Below, piece after piece: positions 10,501-19,039 of a stretch of DNA of 64,000 bases. Both the position numbers and the translations under genes were made by a program. The DNA lies in the NCBI RefSeq assembly GCF_032854445.1, contig NC_088295.1, forward strand, positions 91,631,805 through 91,695,804. Direction: 5' to 3'. Origin of the DNA: Liolophura sinensis. Its lineage: Eukaryota; Mollusca; Polyplacophora; Chitonida; Chitonidae. Under the pieces are notes generated by a model. It searched no databases. It was not told the origin of the DNA and saw only the letters and a program-made list of their open reading frames with translations. Positions within the stretch are counted from its first letter, which is position 1. Each line of letters begins with the position of its first letter.

Positions 10501-12169
10501 ATAACACATCACAATGGCACACTGTACAGGTAATGACCAGTACGTGATATAACACATCACAATGACACACTGTACAGGTAATTATCAGTACGTGATATAA
10601 CACTTCACAATGACACACTGTACAGGTAATGACCAGTACGTGATATAACACATCACAATGACACACTGTACAGGTAATGACCAGTACGTGATATAACACT
10701 TCACAATGACACACTGTACAGGTAATGACCAGTACGTGATATAACACTTCACAATGGCACACAGTACAGGTAATAACCAGTACGTGATATAACACTTCAC
10801 AATGACACACTGTACAGGCAATGACCAGTACGTGATATAACACATCACAATGACACACTGTACAGGTAATGACCAGTACGTGATATAACACTTCACAATG
10901 ACACACTGTACAGGTAATGACCAGTACGTGATATAACACTTCACAATGACACACTGTACAGGTAATGACCAGTACGTGATATAACACATCACAATGACAC
11001 ACTGTACAGGTAATGACCAGTAGGCCTACGTGATATAACACATCACAATGACACACTGTACAGGTAATGACCAGTACGTGATATAACACTTCACAATGAC
11101 ACACTGAACAGGTAATGACCAGTACGTGATATAACACATCACAATGACACACTGAACAGGTAATGACCAGTACGTGATATAACACATCACAATGACACAC
11201 TGAACAGGTAATGATTGTTATGTAATATAATACCTCACAGTGACACGATGTACAGGTAATGACCAGTACGTCATATAACACTTCACAATAACACACTGTA
11301 CAGGTAATGACCAGTACGTCATATAACACTTTTCACAATGGCACACTGTACAGGTAATGACCAGTACGTCATATAACACTTCACAATAACACACTGTACA
11401 AGTAATGATTGTTATGTTATATAATACCTCACAGTGACACAATGTACAGGTAATGACCAGTACCTGATATTACACGACACAGTGACATACCATACAGTTA
11501 TTGATTGTCACAATGACACACTGTATTGATAACGTAAAAGGCATTATCAATCGTCCACTAAGTTGACTATCGCTACCATGTCGACACACACCAGAGACTT
11601 TGTTTAAATGCTAGTTACAATCAACTGAGTCTACAATAGCTAAGAAATTCAGTATCTTGTACCGGTTCAACACGTCACTATGACATAATAGGTACTGGAC
11701 TAAAATAGGAACCAATAGGCGTAGAAAGCCTTGTAGTCACGTGACCCTTGGACTATAAAACACTAAACTAAAGCTCGTTATATAGTGTCTACGTTGTTCT
11801 ATGGTCTGTGTACAGACAGTTGTTTGCTGTGTATTGTGTATTGCATTGTCTTTCTGTGTCTTTGCAGCGCCAGCGCTGTATGAAAGGATGAACCCCACAA
11901 ATAACAATGGTAAAACTAACACTTATTCTTAAAGTACAGTTTGCAGAAGTGAGAAGTATAAAACAAAAAACTCTACTTTTTCCAGTAACCTAAATGCGCG
12001 ATAAAAATTAATCCGGTGGCCCGTATAGCATGTAAATAGATTAACAGCCAATACTGTATGTAGAAGATTTTTTTCTTCAGCGGATCATGGAGATTTAGAA
12101 AAATAAGTTTCACTCCTGAGTTGTTCTTGTCTATCTGCAGATGGTGCCTATGTTCAGCCTCGGATGTGA
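1344..12169 (+). CDS. Gene A: receptor-like single-pass membrane protein, 3' part (8 exons)
   Basis: Exons are 1344-1517, 2152-2185, 7129-7178, 7437-7499, 7911-7949, 9024-9065, 11868-11909 and 12141-12169. All junctions are AG/GT, and the 473 coding bases join in one frame to TGA at 12167-12169 (156 residues in the window; the 5' part lies outside). Numbering from the first full codon: Cys 4, 8 and 11 precede a hydrophobic helix at about 26-51; then comes a polar tail with Tyr at 54, 70, 111, 112, 124, 138 and 151. Tail motifs visible are YVQQ, DYYNV, YQMI, YERM and YVQP, which fit general SH2-docking or endocytic patterns (YxN, YxxQ, YxxM, YxxI). Six of the seven introns are phase 1; only that between exons 2 and 3 is phase 2. 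The inferred role is a signalling or adhesion receptor at the plasma membrane; ligand and ectodomain are unknown. The frame agreement makes a real gene very likely; the family is not identified. Confidence 0.8.
1518..1985 (+). repeat. 25-bp satellite derived from the exon end and splice donor
   Basis: Units such as CTGGTTACACATTCACAG followed by GTCATC or AAAGTAG repeat about 18 times. The first unit is the actual coding end of the transmembrane exon plus its donor. The array therefore seems to have grown out of the exon/intron boundary, leaving many donor-like CACAG/gtca sites. Confidence 0.85.
2152..2185 (+). CDS. Gene A mini-exon, tail start (34 nt)
   Basis: Acceptor TTTTATAG, donor AAG/gtaggt. 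It encodes GSKENRVTEAR using the split codon from the transmembrane exon. Its basic and charged content right after the helix fits the cytoplasmic face (positive-inside rule). It ends in phase 2, the only non-phase-1 junction in the gene. Confidence 0.65.
2186..2689 (+). other. Intron sequence, nothing recognised
   Basis: Unique AT-rich intron between gene A exons 2 and 3. No repeat, ORF or conserved element is visible. Confidence 0.6.
2690..4205. repeat. 48-bp minisatellite, about 31 copies
   Basis: The unit is close to CTGCTCTGGTTTTACTCTCT followed by GTGCTGTACGTCTATCACAC and TGTCGTCG. Because 48 is divisible by 3, stop-free frames of up to 338 codons arise on the + strand; these are artefacts of the period. 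Pyrimidine-rich on the + strand within an intron of gene A. Confidence 0.95.
4488..4580 (+). mobile_element. tRNA-like SINE head fragment
   Basis: GTCGAGTGGTTGAGGTGCTG resembles the A box and D arm of a Leu/Ser-type tRNA. It is followed by an anticodon-arm-like segment (CTTTCAACCAAG) and GTGGGTTAAAACACGC in the place of a B box. It is too degraded to be a functional tRNA gene, so a decayed tRNA-derived SINE is the better reading. Confidence 0.35.
4590..6295. repeat. 85-bp minisatellite, about 20 copies
   Basis: The unit begins GAGGCCATTGTGACAGTAAG and continues with a CAGTTGACGACGATCATGTG segment; starts at 4597 and 4682 give the 85-bp period. Variants GATGAT/GACGAT and GACC/GGCC define subfamilies, and neighbouring pairs are shared, suggesting spread by unequal exchange. 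It lies in the long intron between gene A exons 2 and 3. Confidence 0.95.
6639..6878 (-). CDS. Small hypothetical ORF inside gene A intron
   Basis: Encodes 79 residues starting MSNVVTLYEQNEKRFYISD, with a mixed, protein-like composition (KVEETDMEKIICVFMKNKPK in the middle). It is in non-repetitive DNA, antisense to gene A and next to a SINE. No family is recognised and no promoter or splice context supports it. It may be a fragment of an old insertion or chance. Confidence 0.15.
   Translation of the reverse strand: MSNVVTLYEQNEKRFYISDICHGAKVEETDMEKIICVFMKNKPKRLAKVTALQATKGVQYICSGTQLSVLVTHAIGSVA
6897..7066 (-). mobile_element. SINE family 1, internally deleted copy
   Basis: On the minus strand the copy starts with a tRNA-like head (GGCTTCCGTGGCTCAGCTGG, then TTAGCGCGCTAGCGTAGCGT) and ends in the family tail with GAGCAAAACACCAATTAAAT and an ATAAATA run. 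The central domain is shortened to about 40 bases around the GGGCTCTGCCCGGTTTCC block. Homologous to the full copy at 46749-47029. Confidence 0.85.
7129..7178 (+). CDS. Gene A mini-exon with YVQQ motif (50 nt)
   Basis: Acceptor CTCTTCAG, donor CAACAG/gtgagt. It encodes R (split codon) then YVQQSHPPRQHHSDPT. The Tyr lies at residue 70 of the visible part. YxxQ matches the pattern bound by some STAT SH2 domains; that is a pattern match only. Confidence 0.7.
7437..7499 (+). CDS. Gene A exon, acidic linker (63 nt)
   Basis: Acceptor CTTTTGCAG, donor GAAG/gtatat. Phase 1 at both ends; encodes V then TQEPERDATINEDPSCAMAE. Acidic and without Tyr, so it acts as a spacer between the first and the later tyrosine motifs. 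Confidence 0.7.
7541..7680. mobile_element. Fold-back MITE-like element
   Basis: The two halves are imperfect inverted copies: CCCGTTCTACAAGGC on the left pairs with GCTTTGTGGAACAAG on the right, and inner GCGACAGTCGCAAC pairs with the region around GCGCAAATTGTCGC. CTCCTGA stands at both ends. No coding capacity. It lies in the intron between gene A exons 4 and 5. Confidence 0.6.
7911..7949 (+). CDS. Gene A mini-exon with DYYNV motif (39 nt)
   Basis: Acceptor TTTCTTTGTAG, donor CACAG/gtaggt. Phase 1 at both ends; encodes V then SPDYYNVQQDST. The first Tyr gives YxN (a Grb2-type SH2 pattern) and the second gives YxxQ. Similar in length and layout to the next two exons, which suggests tandem exon duplication. 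Confidence 0.75.
8000..8530. repeat. About 75-bp repeat in a roughly 150-bp higher-order array
   Basis: GGTCAGTTCACTTGTTTGAA alternates with GGTCAGTTCACTGGTTTG, and ACATAACTGGTAGGTGATCT recurs near 8030, 8189 and 8330. It lies in the intron just after the DYYNV exon. Confidence 0.8.
8740..8797 (+). mobile_element. SINE family 1, 3' end fragment
   Basis: CCGCCATCGTATAAGTGAAA followed by TATTGTTGAGTACGGCATAA and AACACC matches the 3' domain of the family-1 SINEs. The tRNA head and central domain are absent. Confidence 0.75.
9024..9065 (+). CDS. Gene A mini-exon with YQMI motif (42 nt)
   Basis: Acceptor TGTTTTCAG, donor CCG/gtaggt. Phase 1 at both ends; encodes V then NAPYQMIDHAAQS. YQMI fits YxxI and the general YxxPhi endocytic signal; an ITIM would need I/V/L/S two residues before the Tyr, and here it is Ala. 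Confidence 0.75.
9180..11530. repeat. About 48-bp minisatellite, roughly 48 copies
   Basis: The core is CACAATGACACACTGTACAG followed by GTAATGACCAGTACGTGATA and TAACACAT. The left third (9.2-10.4 kb) is diverged, the right part (10.5-11.2 kb) nearly homogeneous. The period gives open frames of up to 318 codons on the minus strand, which are artefacts. Nearly every unit contains TACAG/gtaatg, a good match to a 5' splice site on the sense strand of gene A. Confidence 0.95.
11868..11909 (+). CDS. Gene A mini-exon with YERM motif (42 nt)
   Basis: Acceptor CTTTGCAG, donor AATG/gtaaaa. Phase 1 at both ends; encodes A then PALYERMNPTNNN. YERM matches YxxM, the pattern of PI3-kinase p85 SH2 docking sites. 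Same length and Tyr position as the YQMI exon, so the two look like duplicates. Confidence 0.75.
12141..12169 (+). CDS. Gene A terminal coding exon with YVQP motif
   Basis: Acceptor CTATCTGCAG. Encodes D then GAYVQPRM and stops at TGA 12167-12169. It repeats the alanine-tyrosine layout of the previous exons in a shorter form. The 3' UTR follows directly. Confidence 0.75.
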
Positions 12170-12380
12170 CCAGAGTAGCAACAGACGTCATCTCTATGAC
12201 GTGTCCAGGATCAACGTCACTGTGGACGCTTTATGGGATATTAACAATATATAAATGTAGATGTAAATAAGATGATATATCCTGCAAAATATAGTTGCTA
12301 TATAAAGTGAAGGAATATCTTTTTTGTATTTGCTTTTCCTCTTGTTAATTTTTAATAAATGAGATTAGGTAATAATTTTT
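12170..12380 (+). terminator. Gene A 3' UTR with poly(A) signal
   Basis: AT-rich sequence after the stop with AATAAA at 12354-12359 and a T-rich stretch after it. This places the transcript end at about 12.37-12.39 kb. Confidence 0.5.
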
Positions 12381-12544
12381 CAATCTGTATAACATTTCTT
12401 GAAATCTGTATGAATATTGCTATGTTAATATTGCAGCCGTTAACTTTATTTATCATACTGTAAAACTGTAATTGGCGAACAATAGTGGGATTTTTGTGCC
12501 CGCAAACTCAAGGCTTTTATGTGAGTTGCCTCTGATTCGTGTGA

Positions 12545-12870
12545 GATGCCCCTTTCAATATCCCCACGCGCAGGCCCACCTCTGATCCTTGGTTACGTGT
12601 CCACATAAACACCATCAAGCGCAAAACCACATCTCATCCCTGATTACATGCCCACATGAATATCACCAAGCGCAAATACACCTCTGATCCCTGGCTAGGT
12701 GCCCACATAAACATCATCAAGCGCAAACCCACATCTGATACTTGGTTAGATGCCCTCATGAATATCATCAAGCGCAAACCCACATCTGATCCCCGATTAG
12801 GTGCCTACATAAACATCATCAAGCGCAAAACCACCTCTGATACCTGGTTAGGTGATCACATAAATATAAC
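12545..12870. repeat. 51-bp minisatellite, about 6 copies
   Basis: Unit CACATCTGATCCCTGGTTAG followed by GTGCCCACATAAACATCATC and AAGCGCAAAAC. It sits just downstream of gene A. The 77-codon open frame at 12656 is a product of the 51-bp period. Confidence 0.9.
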
Positions 12871-13250
12871 CAGAATTTCTCTCTTTTGACAACTTACTGG
12901 AATCCACTTTCCAACTGAAACTTTATTGTGCACCTGTCACAGAATATATGCTTCAGTCTTATGTTTGTTTTCCGCCTGGGATAATTTTAATTCATCTATG
13001 AATGCATATATTTTCTTTTCCGAACACAGTTAAAAATAATTTTAATTCGCCATGGGAACAGCTTCTTCCCGCTTCCCAAACTGATTTCTCATCCTTTTCT
13101 GAAAATAAATTTCTACATGCGCCTTCTAATCAGTTTCGGTCTGAAACGAAGATCTTCTTAACCCATCCTGTTGTTATTTCCGTCTTATCTACAAAAAGAG
13201 GGCAACCTGCATAGAAGAAAACTAAACGTGGAGAAAACGGTGTGATATAT
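12871..13250. other. Unique DNA, nothing recognised
   Basis: AT-rich sequence with one short open frame (13002-13214) of no recognisable family. Confidence 0.5.
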
Positions 13251-13255
13251 TCGCT

Positions 13256-14010
13256 TTTACGACCCAAACTGTCTGTATTATAAAGAGATGGCTTGTTCGA
13301 AATACACGGCAGCTTAGCCGCACAAAAAAGTAACCAAAACCAGCAGATTTTATTTTACAACAATTTATTAGGTTTAACAAGAACAGATCACAAGACTTTT
13401 ACAAATACTAAAGTACTTAAGTTTAACAAGAAAGGATAGCAGTATCTGTACAAATACTAAAGTACTTACATGTACAACAGTGTCAAGTCCAAACGGACGC
13501 ATATATTCCACAATGCATCAATATACACAGAGGCAATATTCAAAACAGGAAAAATCCACAGTATAACCTAGTGTATGACGAAATATACACAAAATTCCAC
13601 ACACAGGGTCCGTGTACTAATAAGCACTGTGTACACAAGAGCACAAATTAAATATACAAGTTCAGACTGGACAAGTGCTCGGTGGAGATAGGATATAACA
13701 AAGCCAGAGGCTATAAGAGACACCAAAATTCAACACAAAATGCCTACTAAGGTAACACACAGTGAAAGCATCCAAAACTCTCAATAATTCTCCTTTCTCC
13801 CCTCTTTGACCTGCTTTCATAGGTCTTATATAGACTGGTGGAATTTTCTAGAATAAGAAAATTCCTGAACACTTGTTGTAAACAAACAGGCCCCGAACTG
13901 AGCGTATTCTGGAACATTCTAAGGTAGAGGCAGACAGCAGGCCCTGAACTCAGCATATGTAAACAGTGGCAAGCTAAATTTAGAAGCTGACGGCAGTTGT
14001 TCACATAACA
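13256..14010 (-). mobile_element. Probable solo LTR with heat-shock-type promoter
   Basis: TCGCT flanks the segment on both sides (13251-13255 and 14011-14015), as a 5-bp target duplication would. On the minus strand it begins TGTTATGTGAACAACTG, has a promoter block (three heat-shock elements, then TATA at 13832-13825), and later two AATAAA signals (13369-13364 and 13354-13349) before the end. This U3-R-U5 order is that of an LTR. No internal coding region is attached. The 3' end reads GTCGTAAA instead of the usual CA, which is the weak point. An internal pair of 60-bp repeats (13372-13470) and a GAACTGAGCGTAT/GAACTCAGCATAT pair are also present. Confidence 0.6.
13825..13919 (-). promoter_or_regulatory. 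Three perfect heat-shock elements next to a TATA box
   Basis: GAATTTTCTAGAA (13841-13853), GAAAATTCCTGAA (13857-13869) and TTCTGGAACATTC (13907-13919) each match the three-unit nGAAnnTTCnnGAA rule or its inverse with no mismatch. On the minus strand TATATAAG (13832-13825) lies 8 bases downstream of the nearest element. The layout is that of an hsp-type promoter firing toward lower coordinates. Confidence 0.7.
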
Positions 14011-14025
14011 TCGCTTACACGAAGG

Positions 14026-14041
14026 GGGGGGGGGGGGGGGC
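14026..14041. repeat. Poly-G run
   Basis: About 15 consecutive G bases beside the LTR edge; length uncertain because such runs are prone to sequencing error. Confidence 0.9.
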
Positions 14042-16235
14042 TGTATTCAGTGAGAGGGTGAAGCTGTATTCAATGAGATTAAAATCGATTGGTTTACTGA
14101 TTGTGATTGCTGAGGAAATTGCCATGCTGGAAAATGGGCGCTCCATGTCGTACAGGTTTATGTAAGCTTACTTTGAAATGTTCTTTTTTAACATAATATG
14201 GTAACGTAATTTCTGTGCGGAAGAAATAGATTTTATTCGCGGGATAAAGTGATTTTCTGTTAAGGATTTTTTGTAATTTTTAATTAAATCTGGTACAACG
14301 AAGAACCTTGAAAAATACCAAAGAACAATGGAAGTGTATTGAATTCAATGCCATTTAGAACATGGTAATAATTTTCTCCTGTTGTATTCGCTATACAATG
14401 GATCAAAACGAATGGTAAATATACTTTGCCATCCGTTCAAACAAAAGAAAAGTGGTGGAATTGTCAGCTTTGTTTGTTATAAAACTTTTTTATTTTGAAC
14501 GACAACCTAACTTTCGTAACTTATTACATGTTTATACAACGGTTTGTACGTGTTAACAAGGTCTTCATCTACTGCGAAAAACATCACACGAGAAATGTCG
14601 ACGCCTTGTTGCCACTCAGACCCCACCAACATGCAGTGAGAACGGCGAAATCTACAATTTCCCTGCCCAAGGTGTTTGCCCTGTGGCCATTCTTTCTAAA
14701 TCTGGAGTGGTTTTAGTTGAATTGTAGCTCCAAGTTTTCGAAAGGTGAACTCCCTGTTAGGATAAAACTGTTTCTGGGCATTACATGTGTTAATACTGTA
14801 CTAGTGGCTACTGCAGTAAGACTGTCGTCAGGTTTTCATGGAAATCACTAGCGTGTTTCAGACATCTTAGCGGTATCAATAGAGACGGCCAATCTCTGTA
14901 AATATTACTGAAACTCCACTGTCAGTGTCCTGACGCTTACGATTCTGTTCTCAATAAAATGGTCTCACGTACATTGTCTTGATATGTGTAAGTACGTGGA
15001 TTTGTGTGTCATCCACTGAAGAGTTTATAGTGAAATGCGAGAAGCCTCTATTACACAATTTAGCACGTGTTTTGACCTACTTCATATTCAAGAGGGTCTG
15101 GAGACCCATAGCCTGCCACTGGGACGACGCCATCTTGTAACGGTACCTACAGAAGGTCTACGGACAGGATAATAAGATGGAACTGACACTATGTATCGTA
15201 AGAGAATCGGGAAGATGTCGACCTTGTATCAATCTGTAGCTTATTTCAAATTTAACTGGTTTAATTTAGGTGAAGACATACTTGTTCATTTCCTGACATA
15301 TATATACACGCATGAGGATAATGGCTGCGTATGTCCTCAGACATGAAATCGAGGTTTGTCTGTTGGTCAGTCCGGTGCTTCACTACATGACATGTCAGAT
15401 ATAAGCTATAATCCAGGCCACTCGGACGGTAATACAAGGAAACGCGCATGTTTGTCTACTGAAATGCTAGAAGGGGTATTAGAACGCAGGTTTACTATTA
15501 CATGTTGGGGTAATCAAGTGACAAAACCACGATGAATGCGCTGGAGATCACTAACAGACGTTCTGGAGTAACATGGCGAAAATAGGGCTGATGTTGAATT
15601 AAAGAAATGTTAGACGTGAAAACAGGGGAACCTAGTGATCTAAAGCTGGTGCTCTCTTACAATAGATGTCAGAAGTAAACTCTGTGCAACCACGTAGGCA
15701 AAACGTCATTAGCGGAACGAGGGTAGCTCTTGCTTTAGAACAGGAAATGTGACATGTAATCTCAGAGTGACCACGCTGCATATCTGTTACAGACAAAATG
15801 ACAAATGTTTAACCAAGGTAACCAGGGCTTGTGTTCTGTTACAGGAAATATTAAATGTGAACAACAACTAGAGAAGAACAAAGCTACTGCTCTGTTGTAG
15901 GAGATATTGAAAGGCTTGTATACACCGCTTACTCTATTTTGCAGAATACCATGTTTGTTTAACATATTTAAATGAACATTATTGTCGAATAGAGATTTTG
16001 TCGAAATAGCCTAAAACCCGTAACCATAATGTATGCAGTCATCAAGAATTAAAACTGTTCATGTAAAACAATTGAAGTTATCGCACCGACACGAAGATTA
16101 TTCTTATCTACTAGATATCAGGTAAGGGCATTTGGGTTCCCATGACATCTGCAGAAATGAGCAAAAAAAATCCATTAAAAAAATGCAAACTGCACATAGA
16201 AACAATTTGAAATATAGCCCGGACAAGGATACGAA
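14042..16235. other. Unique intergenic DNA, nothing recognised
   Basis: Only short open frames (up to 73 codons) with no recognisable motif and no repeats of note. Confidence 0.5.
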
Positions 16236-16306
16236 CGAACGGACACAGACCGACGGCCACAGACAGGCGGACACAGATAGACCGACATAGGCAGACGGAC
16301 ACAGAC
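16236..16306. repeat. GACA-rich imperfect microsatellite
   Basis: Runs of CGGACACAGACCGACGG-like text; it creates Cys/Val/Ser-rich artefact frames on the minus strand. Confidence 0.7.
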
Positions 16307-16908
16307 ACACAAATCTTTCAAAGTTCTGTAAAAGCGTTCGGTTTTCCCGTTAGCCTGATGCTGGTAAGGAGTTGTCCTTCTATGATCAATACCTACTGAT
16401 ATCAGTCTGGTTTTAAATTCATATGCATTGAATTCCCTATCTAAATCAGTTATTACAAGTTATTACACTCATTACAAGCTGTTTTCGCTCTTATAGGGAA
16501 AGCCTCAGCCCAAACCGAACGATGATTAATTATAGTTATTATGTATACGTTCTCTTTGGGTGAACATGGAAGGGGTCCAATTAAGCCCATGATTATAAGT
16601 TATCCTGGGTAGTCTGGTACAGGCATTTCATTGTACCTTGATCTCACTTTCACCCTTATGTTAATTTAGGTTGTTGGGCAGTTGTCAGTTATAGACATCG
16701 CAGCCTTTCGCATTCCCTTCCAAACAAATGAGTCCCTAACTAAACCTAGCGTCTTGTGTAAACGACGATGACCCGCACATTCGAGTGCTTGCTGTACTAC
16801 CCGTTGCCTGCAGTACTTAGGTAAAAGCACTATCGAGTGTTCTGTCCCTAAACCGAATCTGGCTGTGTAAAAACAAAAGCACCTCCTAAAGAATCAAAAT
16901 ATCATTAA

Positions 16909-17220
16909 TTAATGCCAATGGGTAACTGTCTTTTCTAGTGAGTTCAATTTTCTATAGTCAATAAAGAAACGCGTTGAACCATCCTTCTTAGGAACCCAGG
17001 TGACGGGGGACGCCCATGGTGATGTCCATGGTCTAATTACTCCAGCCTCTAAAATCTCTCGGACCTGTTTTTTGACCACATGTTTCGTTAGGGACAGCCG
17101 GTACGCACGTAGTCTGATGGGCGGGTGATCACCGGTTGGAATGGTGCATATGACGTTAGGATGTTTTCCTCCATTTCGACGTTTGCTGCTGTCGAAAACG
17201 TTCTGGTGCAGGTCCAACAC
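16909..17220 (-). pseudogene. Gypsy-type reverse transcriptase fragment
   Basis: About 100 residues. Conserved pieces are RLRAYRLSLTKHVVKKQVRE, EAGVIRPWTSPWASPVTWVP and FFIDYRKLN. The frame ends with KTVTHWH and a stop where the domain should continue, so the palm with the catalytic aspartates is lost. Confidence 0.8.
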
Positions 17221-17362
17221 CCTATCAATGCACGGGTAGCCAGTGGTTTCCTTTACTGTTGATACCGGTCACGTGATGAGGGGGTTACAAGCTGGTACGT
17301 TCGGTTTAGGCCACATTATTTTCCCATGAGGGTAGTCAAGTTTTAGTCTACCAAAGTGTAGA

Positions 17363-17575
17363 TCATTTCAACCTCTCGTCCTCATTTGCCCACAGGCAGG
17401 CTGTTATCACATACTGCCGTAGGTCCGACCAGGTCAAGGCTCGCCGGTGTTGTGTGGCAAGAAACTGCTCGATTGCCCTGTGCAGACTACCTACAGGCGT
17501 GCCTGATACAATGTAGGCGGCATACCCTGGGGAGTCTGGTAGTGATTGTACCGTCTGTTGACACTCGTCTATCAC
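17363..17575 (-). pseudogene. Gypsy-type gag/capsid fragment
   Basis: About 70 residues (SLPDSPGYAAYIVSGTPVGS, then LHRAIEQFLATQHRRALTW). It resembles the C-terminal capsid region that precedes pol in gypsy elements, and its place upstream of the RT piece fits. The minus strand near 18300-18150 holds a further gag-like piece (REDLRDCVTSIQLCDGLIP). Confidence 0.45.
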
Positions 17576-18649
17576 CCCGGACTATCTGGCCTCAGGCCCC
17601 CATTAATTTTCTATGAGCAAAATGTTAACGTCTAGCGCTGTAGTTCAGTCTCAAACATTCCGTGGCCAATAAGCTTTGGTGCATACCTGGCCCAGCATGT
17701 GAGAAACAAGGCATAAAAATCTTGACACAGTTTGACCGTCAAAATCTGGACCTTTCCATGCCGGCAGCTGGGAGGCGTGCCTAGCAACGCCAAGGGGACG
17801 TCACATGCAACATCATCACTACCTCACGCCTGGTGTCCTCTCGCCCAGAATTTCAAACTTTCATCAATAAAGCTCACACCTCCTCAAAGTTTAGACAGTT
17901 TCCAGCATTTTAATACCAAGCATGCGCCTGTAGGCCTACACCAAACATGGCCGCCTGGGAGCAAAAAAAGACTTTATACCCTAAAATACACAGCACTACA
18001 AACCCTACCGAAAAACGAAAGTTGTAATAGGGGTCTGTGTCCATCTACAGACGTGCCTGATAAATAAAGGCTGCATATCCTTGGGTGTCTGGTAGTGATT
18101 GTACCGCCATGACACTCGTCTATCCACTCTCTCATTTCAGCTAGACTCACTACATCTTGGGGCGTCTGGTAGTGATTGTACCGCCATTTGACACTCTCAT
18201 CTGAGCTGGAATCAGCCCATCACACAGTTGAATACTCGTCACGCAGTCTCGCAGGTCCTCTCTTTTTAACTTTTGCCTCTCGCTCTTAGCGTGGTCCTCG
18301 GAGGGAGTCCACTAGCCCAGTCACCCCATCCGCGATGGCTTGCAGTTCGTTTACCCTCACTGATGATTCTGCCGGCTTCTTTGTTACGGCTGATGATCTA
18401 CTCTTGTTCTTTTCTGTCTATTCTGGGTCAAGCTCTCAAGTGAAAACTTTGACAGCCGTTTTTTGTAATTTCTGACTTCGAGGCCTCGCGCTTGAGAAAG
18501 CTGAGGGCGTTCTTTGCATATACCTGTTAAAAACGCCAAGCTCGTCCCAGCGTTGACCTGGGTATTAACTGGATTTCAGAAAAGACACAGTGAAGATCGT
18601 CCAGTCGAAATAAGTTACCACTTTCAGCATCCTTGAATATGGTACCGTT

Positions 18650-18770
18650 TCAGAACTTTCATGATCTGTTTGGGCCTCAACCAGGGTGGAAGAACCGTTA
18701 GTTCTGACCTGTGCTGGACAGCTGGCCATCCGGGGTCTCAGAACGGAGTTACCTGGTACACGTGTGAGGC
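18650..18770 (+). pseudogene. Gene B Ig-like exon, copy 1, 5' half
   Basis: Homologous to 21712-21810: TTTGGGCCTCAACC, then a 10-base deletion relative to copy 2, then a stretch coding VEEPLVLTCAGQLA. LTCAG is the B-strand Cys region of an Ig fold. Homology is lost after GGGGTCTCAGAAC. The deletion breaks the frame, and the matching 3' half lies 1.1 kb away at 19864. Either an insertion split the exon or two partial copies stand side by side. Confidence 0.6.
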
Positions 18771-18956
18771 CTCATATACCGGTACATGTTCAATCTCACC
18801 ACAGTGAAGTAACCATCTTTTTGTAACATTTTTTTTGTTAACTATCATTGTGGCACAATTTTCTGTTAGTATTTTTCATAACCTGTAATGAATAACATAA
18901 GGAATGAGTATACGTGTGTTTGGGACAGCGTGACTTCAGACGCAAAGGATTGTGGG

Positions 18957-19039
18957 ATCGCGCACTCATTTACCATCCTTGAGACGATCGCCACGTTTTG
19001 ATAATGTCCTAACGAAATTCCCTTTTTATTCTTCTTCAG
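18957..19039 (+). repeat. 83-bp direct repeat ending in a splice acceptor (copy 1)
   Basis: ATCGCGCACTCATTTACCAT through CTTTTTATTCTTCTTCAG is repeated at 19742-19823 with a few changes. Both copies end at the AG of a strong polypyrimidine acceptor. In copy 1 the next bases are gtatgt, a donor, so AG/GT abut with no exon between. Confidence 0.85.

Larger units (their letters stand above)
16318..18410 (-). mobile_element. Ty3/gypsy LTR retrotransposon, decayed internal fragment
   Basis: On the minus strand the order is gag-like (about 18300-17363), reverse transcriptase N-terminal part (17220-16909) and integrase fragment (about 16375-16320). The RT piece shows GVIRPWTSPWASPVTWVPKK followed by DGSTRFFIDYRKLNS, the fingers/palm start of gypsy RT; it stops before the YxDD catalytic box. 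The integrase piece reads TPYQHQANGKTERFYRTL, the typical end of the gypsy catalytic core. Protease, the rest of RT and RNase H are missing or unreadable. No LTR is recognised at either end, so the element is dead. Confidence 0.75.

Noticed and set aside
10373-11329. 318-codon Cys/His-rich frame on the minus strand, zinc-finger-like at first sight
   Set aside because: CHCDVLYHVLVITCTV-type repeat comes from the 48-bp satellite; spacing does not match a C2H2 finger.
13747-14004. 85-codon minus-strand frame
   Set aside because: Lies in the LTR promoter region; explained by the LTR.
17732-18067. 111-codon + frame
   Set aside because: Antisense to the gypsy remnant and without motif.
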